A stretch of DNA of 64,000 nt from an uncultured Myxococcales bacterium (GTDB lineage Bacteria > Myxococcota_A > UBA9042): assembly GCA_903919145.1 (NCBI GenBank), contig CAIXGW010000357.1:52402-116401 (forward strand), read 5' to 3'. The notes under the pieces were generated by a model. The model did not search any database. It was not told the origin of the DNA and saw only the letters and a program-made list of their open reading frames with translations. Shown here in pieces: positions 8,937-18,592 of the stretch; position 1 is the first letter of the stretch, and every line of letters starts with the position of its first letter. Made by a program: the position numbers and the translations under genes.

Positions 8937-11891
8937 GGGGCAAAGACGCCGTTGGTCACGGTGATCTGGTCGAGCACCACGCCAAAGCCCTCGTTGGCGG
9001 CGCCGTCGGTGGTGTTGAACTCAAAGCGGATCGCGTAGTTGGCGTCGACCGGCATCCCAGCGGTAAACGGCGCCAGATCCACCTTGACGTGCTGCCAGCC
9101 GTTGATCTGAAAGTCCTGCTTCTTGATCCACACCTGAATGGGCGGCGGCGGCTTGGTGCCTACCGGAACGACCTGCTGAATCCAGACGCGCAGGACGTCG
9201 TACACATCGCCGCCCTCTGTGGCCATGTACAGGTCAAAGTCCAGGTTGGGGTACTTGGCCCCGGCGCTGATCGGCGGGGTCACGGCGTTGCCAAAGCTGG
9301 CACCAAAGTTGAAGCTCATGATCGAGAAGTCGCCAAAATACAAGGCGCCGGGCGTGTCTTTGTAGGGTCCGCTGCAGAAGTTGGGCAGGCCCGCGGGGCA
9401 CTGGAACTTGTACATCAGCTGCCAGCCCTGGGTAGGCGAGATGCTGTTGTCCAGGACCATCCCCTTGAGGTGGTTGGTGTCAAAGTCGTTCTGGTACAAG
9501 ATGTTGCTTGGGCAGCTGGCCACGGCCGAGTAGGCGCACTTGCCCAAAGTGCAGTTGTTGGTGGTGCAAGGCTTGCCGTCGTCGCACTGGGCGGCAGTCG
9601 AGCAGCAGTTGGGGTCTGGCTTGCTGGCACAGGCGTCTTTGCCTTCGTCGCAGTAGCCAATCACGCAGGCCCCGCCCTTGCACACGGTCTGGGTGGTCGA
9701 AATGCACTCGCCGGTCTCTGAGCAGACGTCGCCCGAGGTACAGAACTTGCCGTCGTCGCAGGCTTCGCCCGGCTTCTTGGGGATGTTCTCGCACTGCTTG
9801 GACGTCTCGCTGCACACGCCGGGGTAGCAGCCACTGCCCTCGCACATTAGCGGCTGGCCCGCGCACTGACCGGCGCCGTCGCAGATGTCCTCTACGGTAC
9901 AGAACTTGCCGTCTTCGCAGCCGTAGCCCTTGTCCAGCGGCTTGACGGCGCACTTGAAGGTGGTGGCCGAGGTCGACTGGCACGCCTGCTCGGCGCAGGC
10001 CGTGTTCTTGCACGTCGGCGGGGGGGCGCCAGCCAGGCACTTGCCGCCCTTGCAGACGTCGCCCACGGTGCAGCCGTTGCCGTCGGCGTCGCAGGGGCTG
10101 CTGTCGGCCTTGGAGACCTTCTCGCAGGTGCCGGTGGCGCCATTGCAGACAGCGTTGTTGCACGAGTCGGCCAGCGCTGAGCAGTCTTTGGGCTTGCCGC
10201 CGGTGCAGGTGCCGGCGCTGCAGATACCGGTGCCGGCCTGCACGCACTTGTTGGCGACGTCGCAGGTCTGGGTGGTCGGCGCGTTGGCGTAGGCGCACTT
10301 GCCGGCACTGCAGGAGTCCACGGTGCAGGGGTTCTTGTCGTCGCAGTCGGTGGCCGCCGCGCACTGGCAGGTGTTGACCGACTTGCAGGCGCCGGCCGAG
10401 CAGGTGTCGCTGGTGCAGGCGTTGCCGTCGTCGCACTTGCCGGTGTCGTCGGCGGCAAACACGCAGCCCTTGGCCCCGCAAGAGTCCTTGGTGCACGGGT
10501 TGTTGTCATTGCAGCCGTTGTCCTGGCCCTGGCTGACGCACTTGCCAGAGTTCTCGTCGCACTGGTCGTAGGTGCAGGGCACGCCGTCGTCGCAAGAAAC
10601 CTTGGCACCCGAGCACAGGCCCAGCGCGTTGCAGGCGTCGCCGCTGGTGCACTTGACGCCGTCGTCGCACACACCGGTTGTCGGCGCGGTGACGCAGCCC
10701 TTCTTGGGGTCGCAATTGTCCAGGGTGCAGGGGTTCTTGTCATCGCAGGTCACCGGTCCGCCGCTGCAGACGCCCTTGGTGCAGAGGGTGGCGGTGGTGC
10801 ACGAGTTGTTGTCGTCGCAGGCCTTGCCCTCGTTGTTGGGCACGCCAATGCAGTCGCCGCTGCCCGGATCACACTTGGCGGTGCTGCAGATGTCTTCCGA
10901 GGCTGTGCAGACGACGATCGTCTCTGGATTGACCAGGCAGGTCCCGGCTTTGCAGGCAAATTTGCCGCCGCACGGGGTGTTCTTCTCGGCGCAGTCCACG
11001 TCGGTCTTGCAGCCGCACAGCTTGGAAGAGGCGGTGCCAACGCACTTGCCGGTCACGCACTTGTCGGCCTCGGTGCAGCCGTTGCCGTCGTCGCAGGGGC
11101 CGACCTTGATCGAGGTGGTGGTGCAGCCTTCAGCCAGGTCGCAGCCGATGTTCACGCACGGCTCGTTGTTGGCGCAGAGCTCTTTGACCGGCTGGAACAC
11201 ACAGCCTTTGGCGGGGTCGCAGGTGTCCTTGGTGCAGGGGATGCTGTCGTTGCAGGCCTTGTCTGTGCCTTTGCAGGCGCCGTTGACGCAGATGTCGGCG
11301 TCGGTGCAGGCGTTGTTGTCATTGCAGGTGGCGTCCAGGCTGGAGATGGGCTCGTGCTTGACGATCTTGCCCTGGTCGCAGTAGTCGATGGTGCACGGGT
11401 TCTTGTCGTCGTAGTCCGAGGCGCTGGCGGCCACGCACAAGCCCACGCCGTCGCACTTCTTGCCGCAGGCCCCCAAGCCGCACTTGGTGCCGCTTGGCCT
11501 GGCGGTCTTGAGGCACTCGCCGGTGGCGGTGCAGGCGGCCACTTCGCACTCGCCGGCTTCGTCCAGGGGATTGGTGCAGCTCTCTCCCGCTTGGCGCAGC
11601 TTGAGCACGCACTTGCCCGCCGTCTTGTCACAAGCTGGCAGATTGCAAGGCGTTTTTCCCTTGATGTTGACACAGTCAAAGTCGGTCACGCACTCGGCCA
11701 CCACCACTTCGGCGCCGGTGGTATCGGCCGTTGCGCCATCGCCACTGGAGTCGCCGATGGGGGCCCACGTCCGCCGAGGCGCCGCTGGGATCGACGCTGA
11801 CCACCGTCACCTCTCCGCAGCCCGCCGCCAGCAGCCAGGCGCCCGCAGCAAGAAAGGACCAGAAACGCGAAGAAACCGGGAGCTTGGCCAT
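8933..11891 (-). CDS. Large Cys-rich Dictyostelium-repeat lipoprotein, frameshifted near N-terminus
   Basis: The minus-strand ATG at 11891 opens a signal peptide with lipobox LLAAGCGE. About 44 codons later the frame breaks in a run of five G (plus strand, 11759-11763). With one base fewer, translation joins a 924-codon frame to 8933 through GDSSGDGATAD, a typical acidic linker, giving about 985 residues. It carries some 24 CDDGNxCTxDxC-type repeats; in one (near 11415) the first Cys is Tyr. The last 190 residues form a beta-sandwich-like domain (LYFGD, VLRVWIQ, GFGVVLDQITV) shared with the protein ending at 1366. A sequencing error, a phase-variable tract and a real mutation are all possible. 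It is coupled by ATGA to the flavoprotein gene. Confidence 0.82.
11759..11763 (-). other. Frameshift site in G5/C5 run
   Basis: Upstream, the frame encodes the lipoprotein signal peptide; downstream, the next frame encodes the acidic linker and Cys repeats. Removing one G from this five-base run restores one continuous gene. Both flanks read as sensible protein in their own frame. Confidence 0.75.
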
Positions 11892-11999
11892 GGATCAAAC
11901 CTCTGCGACTGGCGCAACGATAGCAGCGGCCAGTGTACCTTGAGGCCGTGGGCCCGGTCAAAGCCGCCTGCTATCTTGCGGTGACGGCTGCGCTTGCCC

Positions 12000-12028
12000 T
12001 TGCCAAAACGCCAAGCCTGCCATAGAAT
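12000..12028 (+). promoter_or_regulatory. Candidate sigma70-type promoter for the small basic protein gene
   Basis: TTGCCA (12000-12005) is followed after exactly 17 bases by TAGAAT (12023-12028). Transcription would start near 12035, giving a leader of about 45 bases. It is one of the best -35/-10 pairs in the window. Confidence 0.55.
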
Positions 12029-12078
12029 GCTGGCCCTTTCGCGGCGTCTTTGGCGCCCCTATCGCAAGCAGGAATGTC

Positions 12079-12261
12079 ATGGCCAACACCACCCAGCTCA
12101 AAGACAACCGCATCCTCCGCAAGGCCCTCAAGCGCTCGCAGCGCAAGGCCCTCAAGCTCGTCGACGTCAAGCTCACGGCAGTCCAGCGCGGCAAGCTGCG
12201 CCGGGCCCGCAAAGAGAAGAAGGTGGGTCTGCGCCAGTTCCTCGCCACCAACAAAGACTAG
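12079..12261 (+). CDS. Small highly basic conserved-type protein
   Basis: A 60-residue protein with 20 Lys/Arg and only four acidic residues, predicted to be helical. I do not recognise the family with certainty. It starts MANTTQLKDNRILRKALKR, which recalls small ribosome-associated or nucleic-acid-binding proteins, but it is not ribosomal protein S20 (too short, different core). It has its own good promoter (12000-12028), ATG 12079 and a weak AGGAA ribosome site. It is divergent from the Cys-repeat lipoprotein. Repeat copy C lies just after its stop. Confidence 0.72.
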   Translation: MANTTQLKDNRILRKALKRSQRKALKLVDVKLTAVQRGKLRRARKEKKVGLRQFLATNKD

Positions 12262-12274
12262 TCCTAGAGCCAGC

Positions 12275-12410
12275 TGGGACTCAAAACCGCCAACGCGATC
12301 CGGGCTTTCGGGTGGTCGTGTTCACGGCCTTGCCGTCCCAGGGTGCTGGGTCTTTTTCGCGCCCCTGCCCCAATTCGTTCCCGAAGCCGGAGCGGCATTG
12401 GGGTATGGGG
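12275..12410 (-). repeat. Dispersed structured element, copy C
   Basis: Read on the minus strand, it carries TTGGGG (12373-12368), then GCGAAAAAGACCCAGCA (12360-12344), which shares GAAAAAGACCCAGCA with copy A, then GGCAAGGCCGTGAACA and CCCGGATCG. The long stem survives: CAAGGCC (12332-12326) can pair with GGTTTTG (12288-12282) through two G-U wobbles where copy A has G-C. The inner hairpin is weaker here (about three pairs). It lies between convergent genes (the small basic protein and the lipoprotein ending at 12495). Confidence 0.6.
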
Positions 12411-12494
12411 CAGCGGCTACCTGTAGCAGCGCTGCCGCAGGCCGCGGCGATCCCCTCTTAGCGATGAGCCCGAGCGCCAGCTGCCGCCACGCTG

Positions 12495-13646
12495 CTACGG
12501 AGCCTTGGTCGACGCCAAGAACCGCTGGCGCAGCAGCTGCCTTTGCGCCCCGGACTGCCGCAGCCACGACCAGCCAGCGTGAACCTCGCCCTGTTCTTTG
12601 GGCTGGGCGGGCAGCTCGCTGGCCAGCTCGGCCAGGGGCGGCGCCGCATTCCACAGGTCCTGCCACGCCATGGGCAAGCTCGCCACTGCCGCCCGTGCTG
12701 TACGCACGCTGCCTGGACCGATTTCTGCGGCTTGCTCGCGGCCAAACTCGTGCTCCAGCGACCACTGGCCGCCAACGCCCAGGTGCTGGTGCAGGGTCAG
12801 CCAGCGCAGCGGCCCGTTAGCCCGCGGGTGCTCGGAGTCCAGCAACTGAACGTCCTGGGACGCTAGGCTGTTAAGCAGCTCTGGCTCCAGGGAGGCATCG
12901 GCGATCGGCAGCAGCGCGCCATCGGGGACGACCGCCTGGCGGGGCTCTACCGCGGTGTCGCCGTGCATCGGCCCGCAGCTCAAGGTCTCGGTCACCACCT
13001 GCACCAGCAGCAGCGGCCCCAGCTGGGCCGTCGGGCGGATGAAGCGGTGCAACCCCGGCGTCCCCAGGTCCAATGCCGCCGAGTCAGGCAGCCTTGGCCC
13101 CAGCGGCCGGTGCCTGCCGCTGACCAAGCCCACCAGCTCGACGTCGTCGATGCGCCCCTGAAACGGCCCGCCGCCGACCATCGCCGACTCGCAGCTGCCG
13201 TCGGGGTCGTTGCAGGCGGCCGGTTCGCAAGCCCGGACGCGGCGGCGGCTCTGCTTCCAGCCGTAGATGTCGTCGCGGGCAGCCAGCCACAGGCCGTCGC
13301 GGCTGCCCTCGACCAGGCTGGCGCCCGGCTGCAGGTGCACCCACACCGTGCGGACCTTGCCGTTGACCTCTTGCCACACCAGCGCGTCCTGGCCCTCGCT
13401 GGCACTACCTGGCAATTCTGCTGCCGTTTCAGAGGCTACCGCCGCCAGGCCCGTAGCGGGGCTGGCCAGCGCCACCGCCCGGGTCACCGGGTCGCTGGGC
13501 GGAACCGCCGCCGCAGCCGCCAGCTCGGCCTGGCGCTGAGCCGGGTCGATCCGCGGCAGGTCCAGCGGGTCTTGCTGCCTGCAACCCGCAACAAACCCCA
13601 GCGCCATCAACGCTGCTACCTTGCAGTAGGTCAGGTCACGACTCAC
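12495..13646 (-). CDS. Lipoprotein of unknown function
   Basis: A 383-residue protein beginning at a GTG (13646) within a GTGA overlap with the BKACE gene stop. The N-terminus has a short charged region, a hydrophobic core and a lipobox FVAGC (Cys22), so it should be lipid-anchored after export. A low-complexity Ala-rich linker (about 40-75) is followed by a region with a Cys pair (about 137-148) and GRIDDVELVG, which resembles a laminin-G/jelly-roll edge. I do not recognise a family. Being last in the acyl-CoA operon, it may be co-transcribed, but nothing in its sequence links it to that pathway. Confidence 0.75.
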   Translation of the reverse strand: MSRDLTYCKVAALMALGFVAGCRQQDPLDLPRIDPAQRQAELAAAAAVPPSDPVTRAVALASPATGLAAVASETAAELPGSASEGQDALVWQEVNGKVRTVWVHLQPGASLVEGSRDGLWLAARDDIYGWKQSRRRVRACEPAACNDPDGSCESAMVGGGPFQGRIDDVELVGLVSGRHRPLGPRLPDSAALDLGTPGLHRFIRPTAQLGPLLLVQVVTETLSCGPMHGDTAVEPRQAVVPDGALLPIADASLEPELLNSLASQDVQLLDSEHPRANGPLRWLTLHQHLGVGGQWSLEHEFGREQAAEIGPGSVRTARAAVASLPMAWQDLWNAAPPLAELASELPAQPKEQGEVHAGWSWLRQSGAQRQLLRQRFLASTKAP

Positions 13647-14545
13647 GTCTGGTGGTCCAATCCTAGAATACGCCTGGTTTCCTCGGCCGTCGCCACCTCA
13701 CAGCCGCCCTCTCGCACCAGCTGCGCCAGGGCCTGGACCAGCCGGCCGTTGCTGTCGGTCTTCTCGCCATTGGGCAGGTAGAACGTGTCCTCTAACCCGG
13801 TGCGCAAGTGACCGCCCAGTGGCAGCGCGGCCTTGTGCAAGGCCCACACCTCCTGCCGGCCGATGCCAATGACCTGCCACAGAGCGCCGGCCGGCATCTC
13901 GTCTACCAGCAGCGGCAGCCAGCGCGGATCGGCCGGCATGCCCGAGGCCACGCCCATCACCAAAGACAAGTGCACAGGCCCCTTGAGCATTCCGCGCTGC
14001 TGAAACATCGCCACGCTGCGGACAATGCCGGTGTCAAAGCACTCGCACTCTGGCACGATGCCCAGCCGGTCCATGGTCGCAATGAACTGCTCGATCTTCT
14101 CAACCGGGTTCTCAAACACCAGCGGAGGCCACGCCCACTCGCCACCACTGCGCAATTTCAGGTAGTTCAGGGTGCCAGCGTTCAAGGCCGCCAGCTCTGG
14201 CCGCCCCGCTTCCAGGCAAGCCAGTGGCCCAGAGATGTCGGCCCCCATCACGCCGGTGGAGAAATTCAGCAGCATTTTTGGGCAGCGGGCGCGAATCGCC
14301 TCGGCAACCGCCACCGCGACCTCGGGCTCCCAAGACGGCATCCGCCCCCAACCCGGCGTCTGATCGCGGAAATGCAGGTGGACGATCGTCGCCCCGGCGT
14401 TCCAGGCTTGCTCGGCGTGGTCGGCCATCTCTGCTGGCGTCACCGGCACGCGGTGCTGCTGCGGGTCGGTCAGCACGCCTGTCAACGCGCACGAAAGAAC
14501 CACCTTGCGCCGCCCGCCGCCTGCCTCTACCTGTTGTTGGCTCAT
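13643..14545 (-). CDS. BKACE family (beta-keto acid cleavage) enzyme
   Basis: A 300-residue TIM-barrel enzyme of the former DUF849 family. Zn-binding HLH (56-58) and the later VHLSLVMG stretch are the expected metal-site motifs; NAGTLNY and GLEDTFYLPNG are family blocks. BKACE enzymes condense a beta-keto acid with acetyl-CoA and release acetoacetate plus a new acyl-CoA. The start chosen is ATG 14545, where the family begins (RRKVVLSCALTG follows); an earlier in-frame start would add 28 unlike residues. It lies downstream of biotin-dependent carboxylase genes, which suggests a role in branched-chain or related acid breakdown. The exact substrate cannot be read from sequence. Confidence 0.85.
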   Translation of the reverse strand: MSQQQVEAGGGRRKVVLSCALTGVLTDPQQHRVPVTPAEMADHAEQAWNAGATIVHLHFRDQTPGWGRMPSWEPEVAVAVAEAIRARCPKMLLNFSTGVMGADISGPLACLEAGRPELAALNAGTLNYLKLRSGGEWAWPPLVFENPVEKIEQFIATMDRLGIVPECECFDTGIVRSVAMFQQRGMLKGPVHLSLVMGVASGMPADPRWLPLLVDEMPAGALWQVIGIGRQEVWALHKAALPLGGHLRTGLEDTFYLPNGEKTDSNGRLVQALAQLVREGGCEVATAEETRRILGLDHQT

Positions 14546-14638
14546 TTTGGCTCCCTTGTCTGTGGTGAGAGTCAGGCCAGCAGCAACGGAAGGGAGTTCC
14601 GCTACCTCGCCCGCCTGATCGCGCGCCATTGCAGCTCC

Positions 14639-16660
14639 CTACGCGTGGGTATCTTCTGCTGCCAGTTCGACCATCACCGCCCCTGCGGCCACCGCATCGC
14701 CCAATTGGGCATAGACCGCCCGCACCACCCCGGCCTGGGCCGCCCGCAGGACTGTCAGCATCTTCATGGCCTCCATGGCCAGCAGCGGCTCATCGGCCTG
14801 CACCAGCTGGCCAGCGACCACGTACACGGCCGTGACCACCGCCGCCATCGGAGCTATCACAGAACCTTCTGGCAGCGCAGCAGGTTTTGGCTCAGGCAGC
14901 AGCGACCCCTCCTGCACGGCCAGAGCTCGCCCCTCCGCGGTCTGCAAGAACAGCCATGGCCCGGCTTCGCACACGTCCCACTGCCGCCTGACCCCATCCA
15001 GGGTCGCGACCAGGCCGCCGGCGCGGCGCTCTACCAGCTCGGCGCGGTGCTCGCAGGCCGGCACCTGCACCAGCAGCGGATCGGGTCGGCGAGAAATGCC
15101 CCACAGGAACTGCTGGTTGCCCATGGGCTGCAGGGCCAGGTGCAGCTCCCCTTCGCCCTGGGGCTGCAGCACCAGGACCTCTGGCCGCCATGGATTGGAG
15201 CGAAAACGCCGCGCCAACGCCGGTCCGTGGCGCCACAGCGCCGCTGCCAGCAGGTCCTGGTCCAGCGCAGCGCCCGCCGGCCGCGGCGGATGCTGCTCGA
15301 CAAAGTGGGTATCATAGTGACCGGCGCGAAACTGCGGCGTCGCCAACACCTGCTGCAGATACGCGCGGTTGTGGCCTACACCAAACAAGCGGGTGGTGGC
15401 CAGGGCCCGCTCCAGGCGGCTGATGGCCGTGGCTCGGTCGCTGCCCCACGCCAGCACCTTGGCGACCATGGCGTCATAGTGAACGGGCACCTGGTCCTGG
15501 GCAGCCAAGCCGTGGTCCACGCGAATCCCTTCTCCCTCAGGCGGTTGCCAGTGCCACACCCTGCCCGACTGCGGCAAGAACCCCTGCTGCGGATCTTCTG
15601 CGCACAACCGCGCTTCGATGGCGTGGCCGTGCAGGCGGACGTCCTGCTGGCCAAAATCCAGCGGCAGCCCCTGGGCTATCGACAGCTGCCAGCCCACCAG
15701 GTCCACACCGGTCACCAGCTCGGTCACCGGATGCTCGACCTGAATGCGGGTGTTGACCTCTAGGAAGAAGAACTCTCCGGTGTCATCGTCAAGCAGAAAT
15801 TCCACAGTGCCAGCGCTGGTATAACCCACACTCTGGGCCAGCCGCACCGCCGCGCCGCACAGCATGCCGCGCAAGGCGTCGTCGACCCGTGGCGACGGCG
15901 ACTCTTCGACGATCTTCTGGTGGCGGCGCTGGACCGAGCACTCGCGCTCGCCCAGGTGCACCACGTGGCCGCGCTGATCGCCAAGGATCTGAACCTCAAT
16001 GTGGCGGCCGCGCTCGACGTAGCGCTCTACCAGCAGCGTGCCGTCGCCAAAGGCGGTCTCGGCTTCGCGCGCAGCCAGGTCGAGCTCGGCGGCAAGCTGC
16101 TGCTCTTGCCGGACGATCCGCATTCCGCGACCGCCGCCGCCGGCCACTGCTTTGATTAACAAGGGAAAGCCCACGTCGCTGGCCTTGCCGACCAACGCCG
16201 CCAGCTGCCCCTCTCGCAGCGCTGGCTCGGTCGACAGGCGCTCGCCGGTGCTCCAGCCAGGCACCACCGGCACGCCCACCGCCTGGGCCAGTGCTTTGGC
16301 GGCGTCTTTGCGGCCAAGGGCGGTCATCACTTCTGGCCGCGGCCCGACCCAGATCAGCCCCGCCGTCAGCACCGCCTCGGCAAAGTCGGCGCGCTCGCTG
16401 AGAAAGCCAAAGCCGGGATGCACGGCGTCGGCCTTGGCGTGCAGCGCCGCCGCCACCACTTTGGCAATGTCCAGGTAGGGGCTGCCGTGGCCCTCTTCGC
16501 CCAGGTAGACGGCCTCGTCGCAGGCCCCAGGGTGCAAGGCGCCGCGGTCCACATCGGTAAAGACGCCAATCGCCGCCATGCCGTGGGCCTGGGCAGAGCG
16601 GGCGATGCGGCAGGCGATCTCGCCGCGGTTGGCGATGAGCAGTCGGCGGATCCGCTTCAT
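14639..16660 (-). CDS. Acyl-CoA carboxylase alpha subunit (biotin carboxylase + BCCP), probably methylcrotonyl-CoA
   Basis: A 673-residue protein. Biotin carboxylase covers about 1-450, opening LLIANRGEIACRIARSA, with HPGFGFLSE and the ATP-grasp loop GGGGRGMR; a linker domain follows. The C-terminal biotinyl domain carries AMKM with Lys633 as the biotin site. It adds CO2 to the biotin arm for the beta subunit at 16781. The start ATG 16660 has AGGAGG upstream. Paired with a methylcrotonyl-type beta subunit and an acyl-CoA dehydrogenase, it probably acts in leucine/isovalerate breakdown; geranyl- or propionyl-CoA are alternatives. Confidence 0.9.
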   Translation of the reverse strand: MKRIRRLLIANRGEIACRIARSAQAHGMAAIGVFTDVDRGALHPGACDEAVYLGEEGHGSPYLDIAKVVAAALHAKADAVHPGFGFLSERADFAEAVLTAGLIWVGPRPEVMTALGRKDAAKALAQAVGVPVVPGWSTGERLSTEPALREGQLAALVGKASDVGFPLLIKAVAGGGGRGMRIVRQEQQLAAELDLAAREAETAFGDGTLLVERYVERGRHIEVQILGDQRGHVVHLGERECSVQRRHQKIVEESPSPRVDDALRGMLCGAAVRLAQSVGYTSAGTVEFLLDDDTGEFFFLEVNTRIQVEHPVTELVTGVDLVGWQLSIAQGLPLDFGQQDVRLHGHAIEARLCAEDPQQGFLPQSGRVWHWQPPEGEGIRVDHGLAAQDQVPVHYDAMVAKVLAWGSDRATAISRLERALATTRLFGVGHNRAYLQQVLATPQFRAGHYDTHFVEQHPPRPAGAALDQDLLAAALWRHGPALARRFRSNPWRPEVLVLQPQGEGELHLALQPMGNQQFLWGISRRPDPLLVQVPACEHRAELVERRAGGLVATLDGVRRQWDVCEAGPWLFLQTAEGRALAVQEGSLLPEPKPAALPEGSVIAPMAAVVTAVYVVAGQLVQADEPLLAMEAMKMLTVLRAAQAGVVRAVYAQLGDAVAAGAVMVELAAEDTHA

Positions 16661-16780
16661 GGGCCTCCTAGAGCACCGCCCAAAGACACGTTCTTGGGCG
16701 GCAGGCTCCCTGTTGGTGGGTCGTCAAGGGTGCCGATGCGGTCGCGCCGGCTGCGTGAATTGGCGTCAATCTTGGGCCCT

Positions 16781-18391
16781 CTACAGGCGCAGCACGCCAA
16801 AATTGGGCTTTTGCTGGGTCAGGTCGCGCTGCCAGGCCCCTTCCAGCCCCAGCGCCAGTGCGGCCCGGGTGTGGCGCGGGTCCAGGATGCCGTCATCCCA
16901 CAGCTGACCGGTAGCAAAATACGGGTCGGACTGCCTCTCAAATTCCTCGCGAACCATCGACTCCATCAGCTCCATCTCTTGCCCATCTGGGGTACCGCCG
17001 GCCCGGCGCACGGCCTCTTCTTGGACGATGCGCATCACCCGCGCCGCTTGTTCGCCGCCCATCACCGCGATCCGCGAAGACGGCCAGGTCAGCAGCAGCC
17101 GCGGATCATAGGCGCGCCCGCACATGCCGTAGTTGCCCGCTCCAAAAGAGCCGCCGACCAGCACCGTAAACTGCGGCACGCTGGCCGTGGCCACCGCGTG
17201 AACCATCTTGGCGCCATCTTTGACAATGCCGCCGCGCTCGGCCTCGACCCCGACCATAAAGCCGGTGATGTTCTGCAGGTACACCAGCGGGCAGTGCTTC
17301 TGGCAGGCCAGCTGGATAAAGTGCGTAGCTTTTTGAGCACTTTCAGAGTAGAGCGGCCCATTGTTGCCCAGGATCCCCACCAGATAGCCGTCGATCCGCG
17401 CAAAGCCGCACACCAGCGTGGGCCCGTAGCCAGGGCGAAACTCGTCAAACTCGCTGGCATCGACCAGTCGGGCGACGACCTCGCGCATGTCAAAGGGCAC
17501 CTTCAGCTCGTTGGGCACAATCCCAAGCAATTCCTCTGGGTCATAAGCCGGTGGTCGAGGGGTGTCGCGGGGCACCGGATGGCCGGGTCGGCCCAGGTTG
17601 GCGACGATCTGCCGGCCAATCCGCAGCGCGTCGGCGTCATCCTCGGCCAGGTAGTCGCACAAGCCACTGACTGTGTGGTGCATTTCCGCACCGCCCAGGG
17701 TCTCGTCGTCGGTGTCGGCCCCGGTCGCGGCCTTGACCAGGGGCGGCCCGGCCAGAAACACCTTGGCCTGGCCGCGGACCATCACGGTGTAGTCGCTCAT
17801 GCCGGGCACGTAGGCGCCGCCGGCCGTAGCATTGCCAAACACCAAAGCAATCTGCGGCAAGCCCGCCGCCGACATCCGGGCCTGGTTGCAAAAACCCCGC
17901 CCGCCGCGGTTGCCTGGGGCAAACAGCTCTGCCTGAAACAGCAAGTTGGCCCCCGCCGACTCGACCAGGGCCAGGGTCGGCAGCCCATTTTCCATGGCGA
18001 TCTGCTGGCTGCGGATCATCTTGTCGGCGCTCAGCGGGTAGATGGCGCCGCCTTTGACGCGGGTGTCATTGGCGCTGATCATCACCAACCGCCCAGATAC
18101 CCTGCCCACTCCGGTAATGACCCCGGCCCCCGGCGCTTCGTCGTCGTACTGCCCCCACGCCGCCAGCGGGCTGAGCTCCAAGAACTCACCGTCGCGGTCC
18201 AACAGCCGTTCGATGCGCTCTCTTGCGCTCAGCTTGCCGCGCTGGGCCAGCCGCGCCGCCGCCTTGGGCCCGCCGGCGTGGCGGGCTTTGGCCATGCGCT
18301 CTTGCAGCTGGTCCAGCAGCTGCAGCATGTGCTGGCGATGGCGCAAGAATTCGCCGCTGCGCGGGTTGAGACGGCTGGCGAGGCGGGCCAT
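16781..18391 (-). CDS. Acyl-CoA carboxylase beta subunit (carboxyltransferase), methylcrotonyl-CoA type
   Basis: A 536-residue carboxyltransferase with two crotonase-like halves. GAIYPLSADKMIRSQQIA and GNATAGGAYVPGMSDY in the N-half and GFMVGVEAE and GSFGAGNYGMCGRAY in the C-half are hallmark blocks of methylcrotonyl-CoA carboxylase beta, and the terminal FGVLRL recalls the FGVFRM end of that subfamily. It moves CO2 from biotin to the acyl-CoA. The ribosome site GGGAG lies directly next to a 12-bp tandem repeat array (18406-18501). It is co-oriented with the dehydrogenase upstream and the alpha subunit downstream (120-bp gap). Confidence 0.9.
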   Translation of the reverse strand: MARLASRLNPRSGEFLRHRQHMLQLLDQLQERMAKARHAGGPKAAARLAQRGKLSARERIERLLDRDGEFLELSPLAAWGQYDDEAPGAGVITGVGRVSGRLVMISANDTRVKGGAIYPLSADKMIRSQQIAMENGLPTLALVESAGANLLFQAELFAPGNRGGRGFCNQARMSAAGLPQIALVFGNATAGGAYVPGMSDYTVMVRGQAKVFLAGPPLVKAATGADTDDETLGGAEMHHTVSGLCDYLAEDDADALRIGRQIVANLGRPGHPVPRDTPRPPAYDPEELLGIVPNELKVPFDMREVVARLVDASEFDEFRPGYGPTLVCGFARIDGYLVGILGNNGPLYSESAQKATHFIQLACQKHCPLVYLQNITGFMVGVEAERGGIVKDGAKMVHAVATASVPQFTVLVGGSFGAGNYGMCGRAYDPRLLLTWPSSRIAVMGGEQAARVMRIVQEEAVRRAGGTPDGQEMELMESMVREEFERQSDPYFATGQLWDDGILDPRHTRAALALGLEGAWQRDLTQQKPNFGVLRL

Positions 18392-18405
18392 CGGCGGTTC
18401 TCCCT

Positions 18406-18501
18406 GGTGGCTGCAGTGGTGGTTGCAGTGGTGGTTACACTGGTGGTTGTAGTGGTGGTTGCAGTGGTGGTTACACTGGTGGTTACACTGGTGGCTACGC
18501 C
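18406..18501. repeat. 12-bp tandem repeat, eight units
   Basis: Eight head-to-tail units of GGTGGTTRCAST or close variants fill 96 bp between the acyl-CoA dehydrogenase and carboxylase-beta genes. The array ends about 15 bases before the beta-subunit start codon, just outside its ribosome site. Units 2 and 5 are identical, as are units 3, 6 and 7, which suggests recent slippage or unequal crossover. It lies outside both genes. Confidence 0.9.
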
Positions 18502-18592
18502 GCTTGGCAGGCCAGGCGCTTGGCGCAACGGGGTGCAGCCTGCGGCCAACTGCTCAAAACTATTGGATCGACCGTCACCGGCCAAGGGGCCC

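Noticed and set aside
11686..11961. Alternative upstream start for the Cys-repeat lipoprotein
   Set aside because: That frame runs antisense-like through the signal region and gives no signal peptide; the ATG at 11891 has a clear lipobox.
18406..18501. N-terminal Thr-rich extension of the carboxylase beta protein read through the 12-bp repeats
   Set aside because: The Thr-rich reading is in another frame, and the ATG at 18391 with its ribosome site gives a family-length protein.
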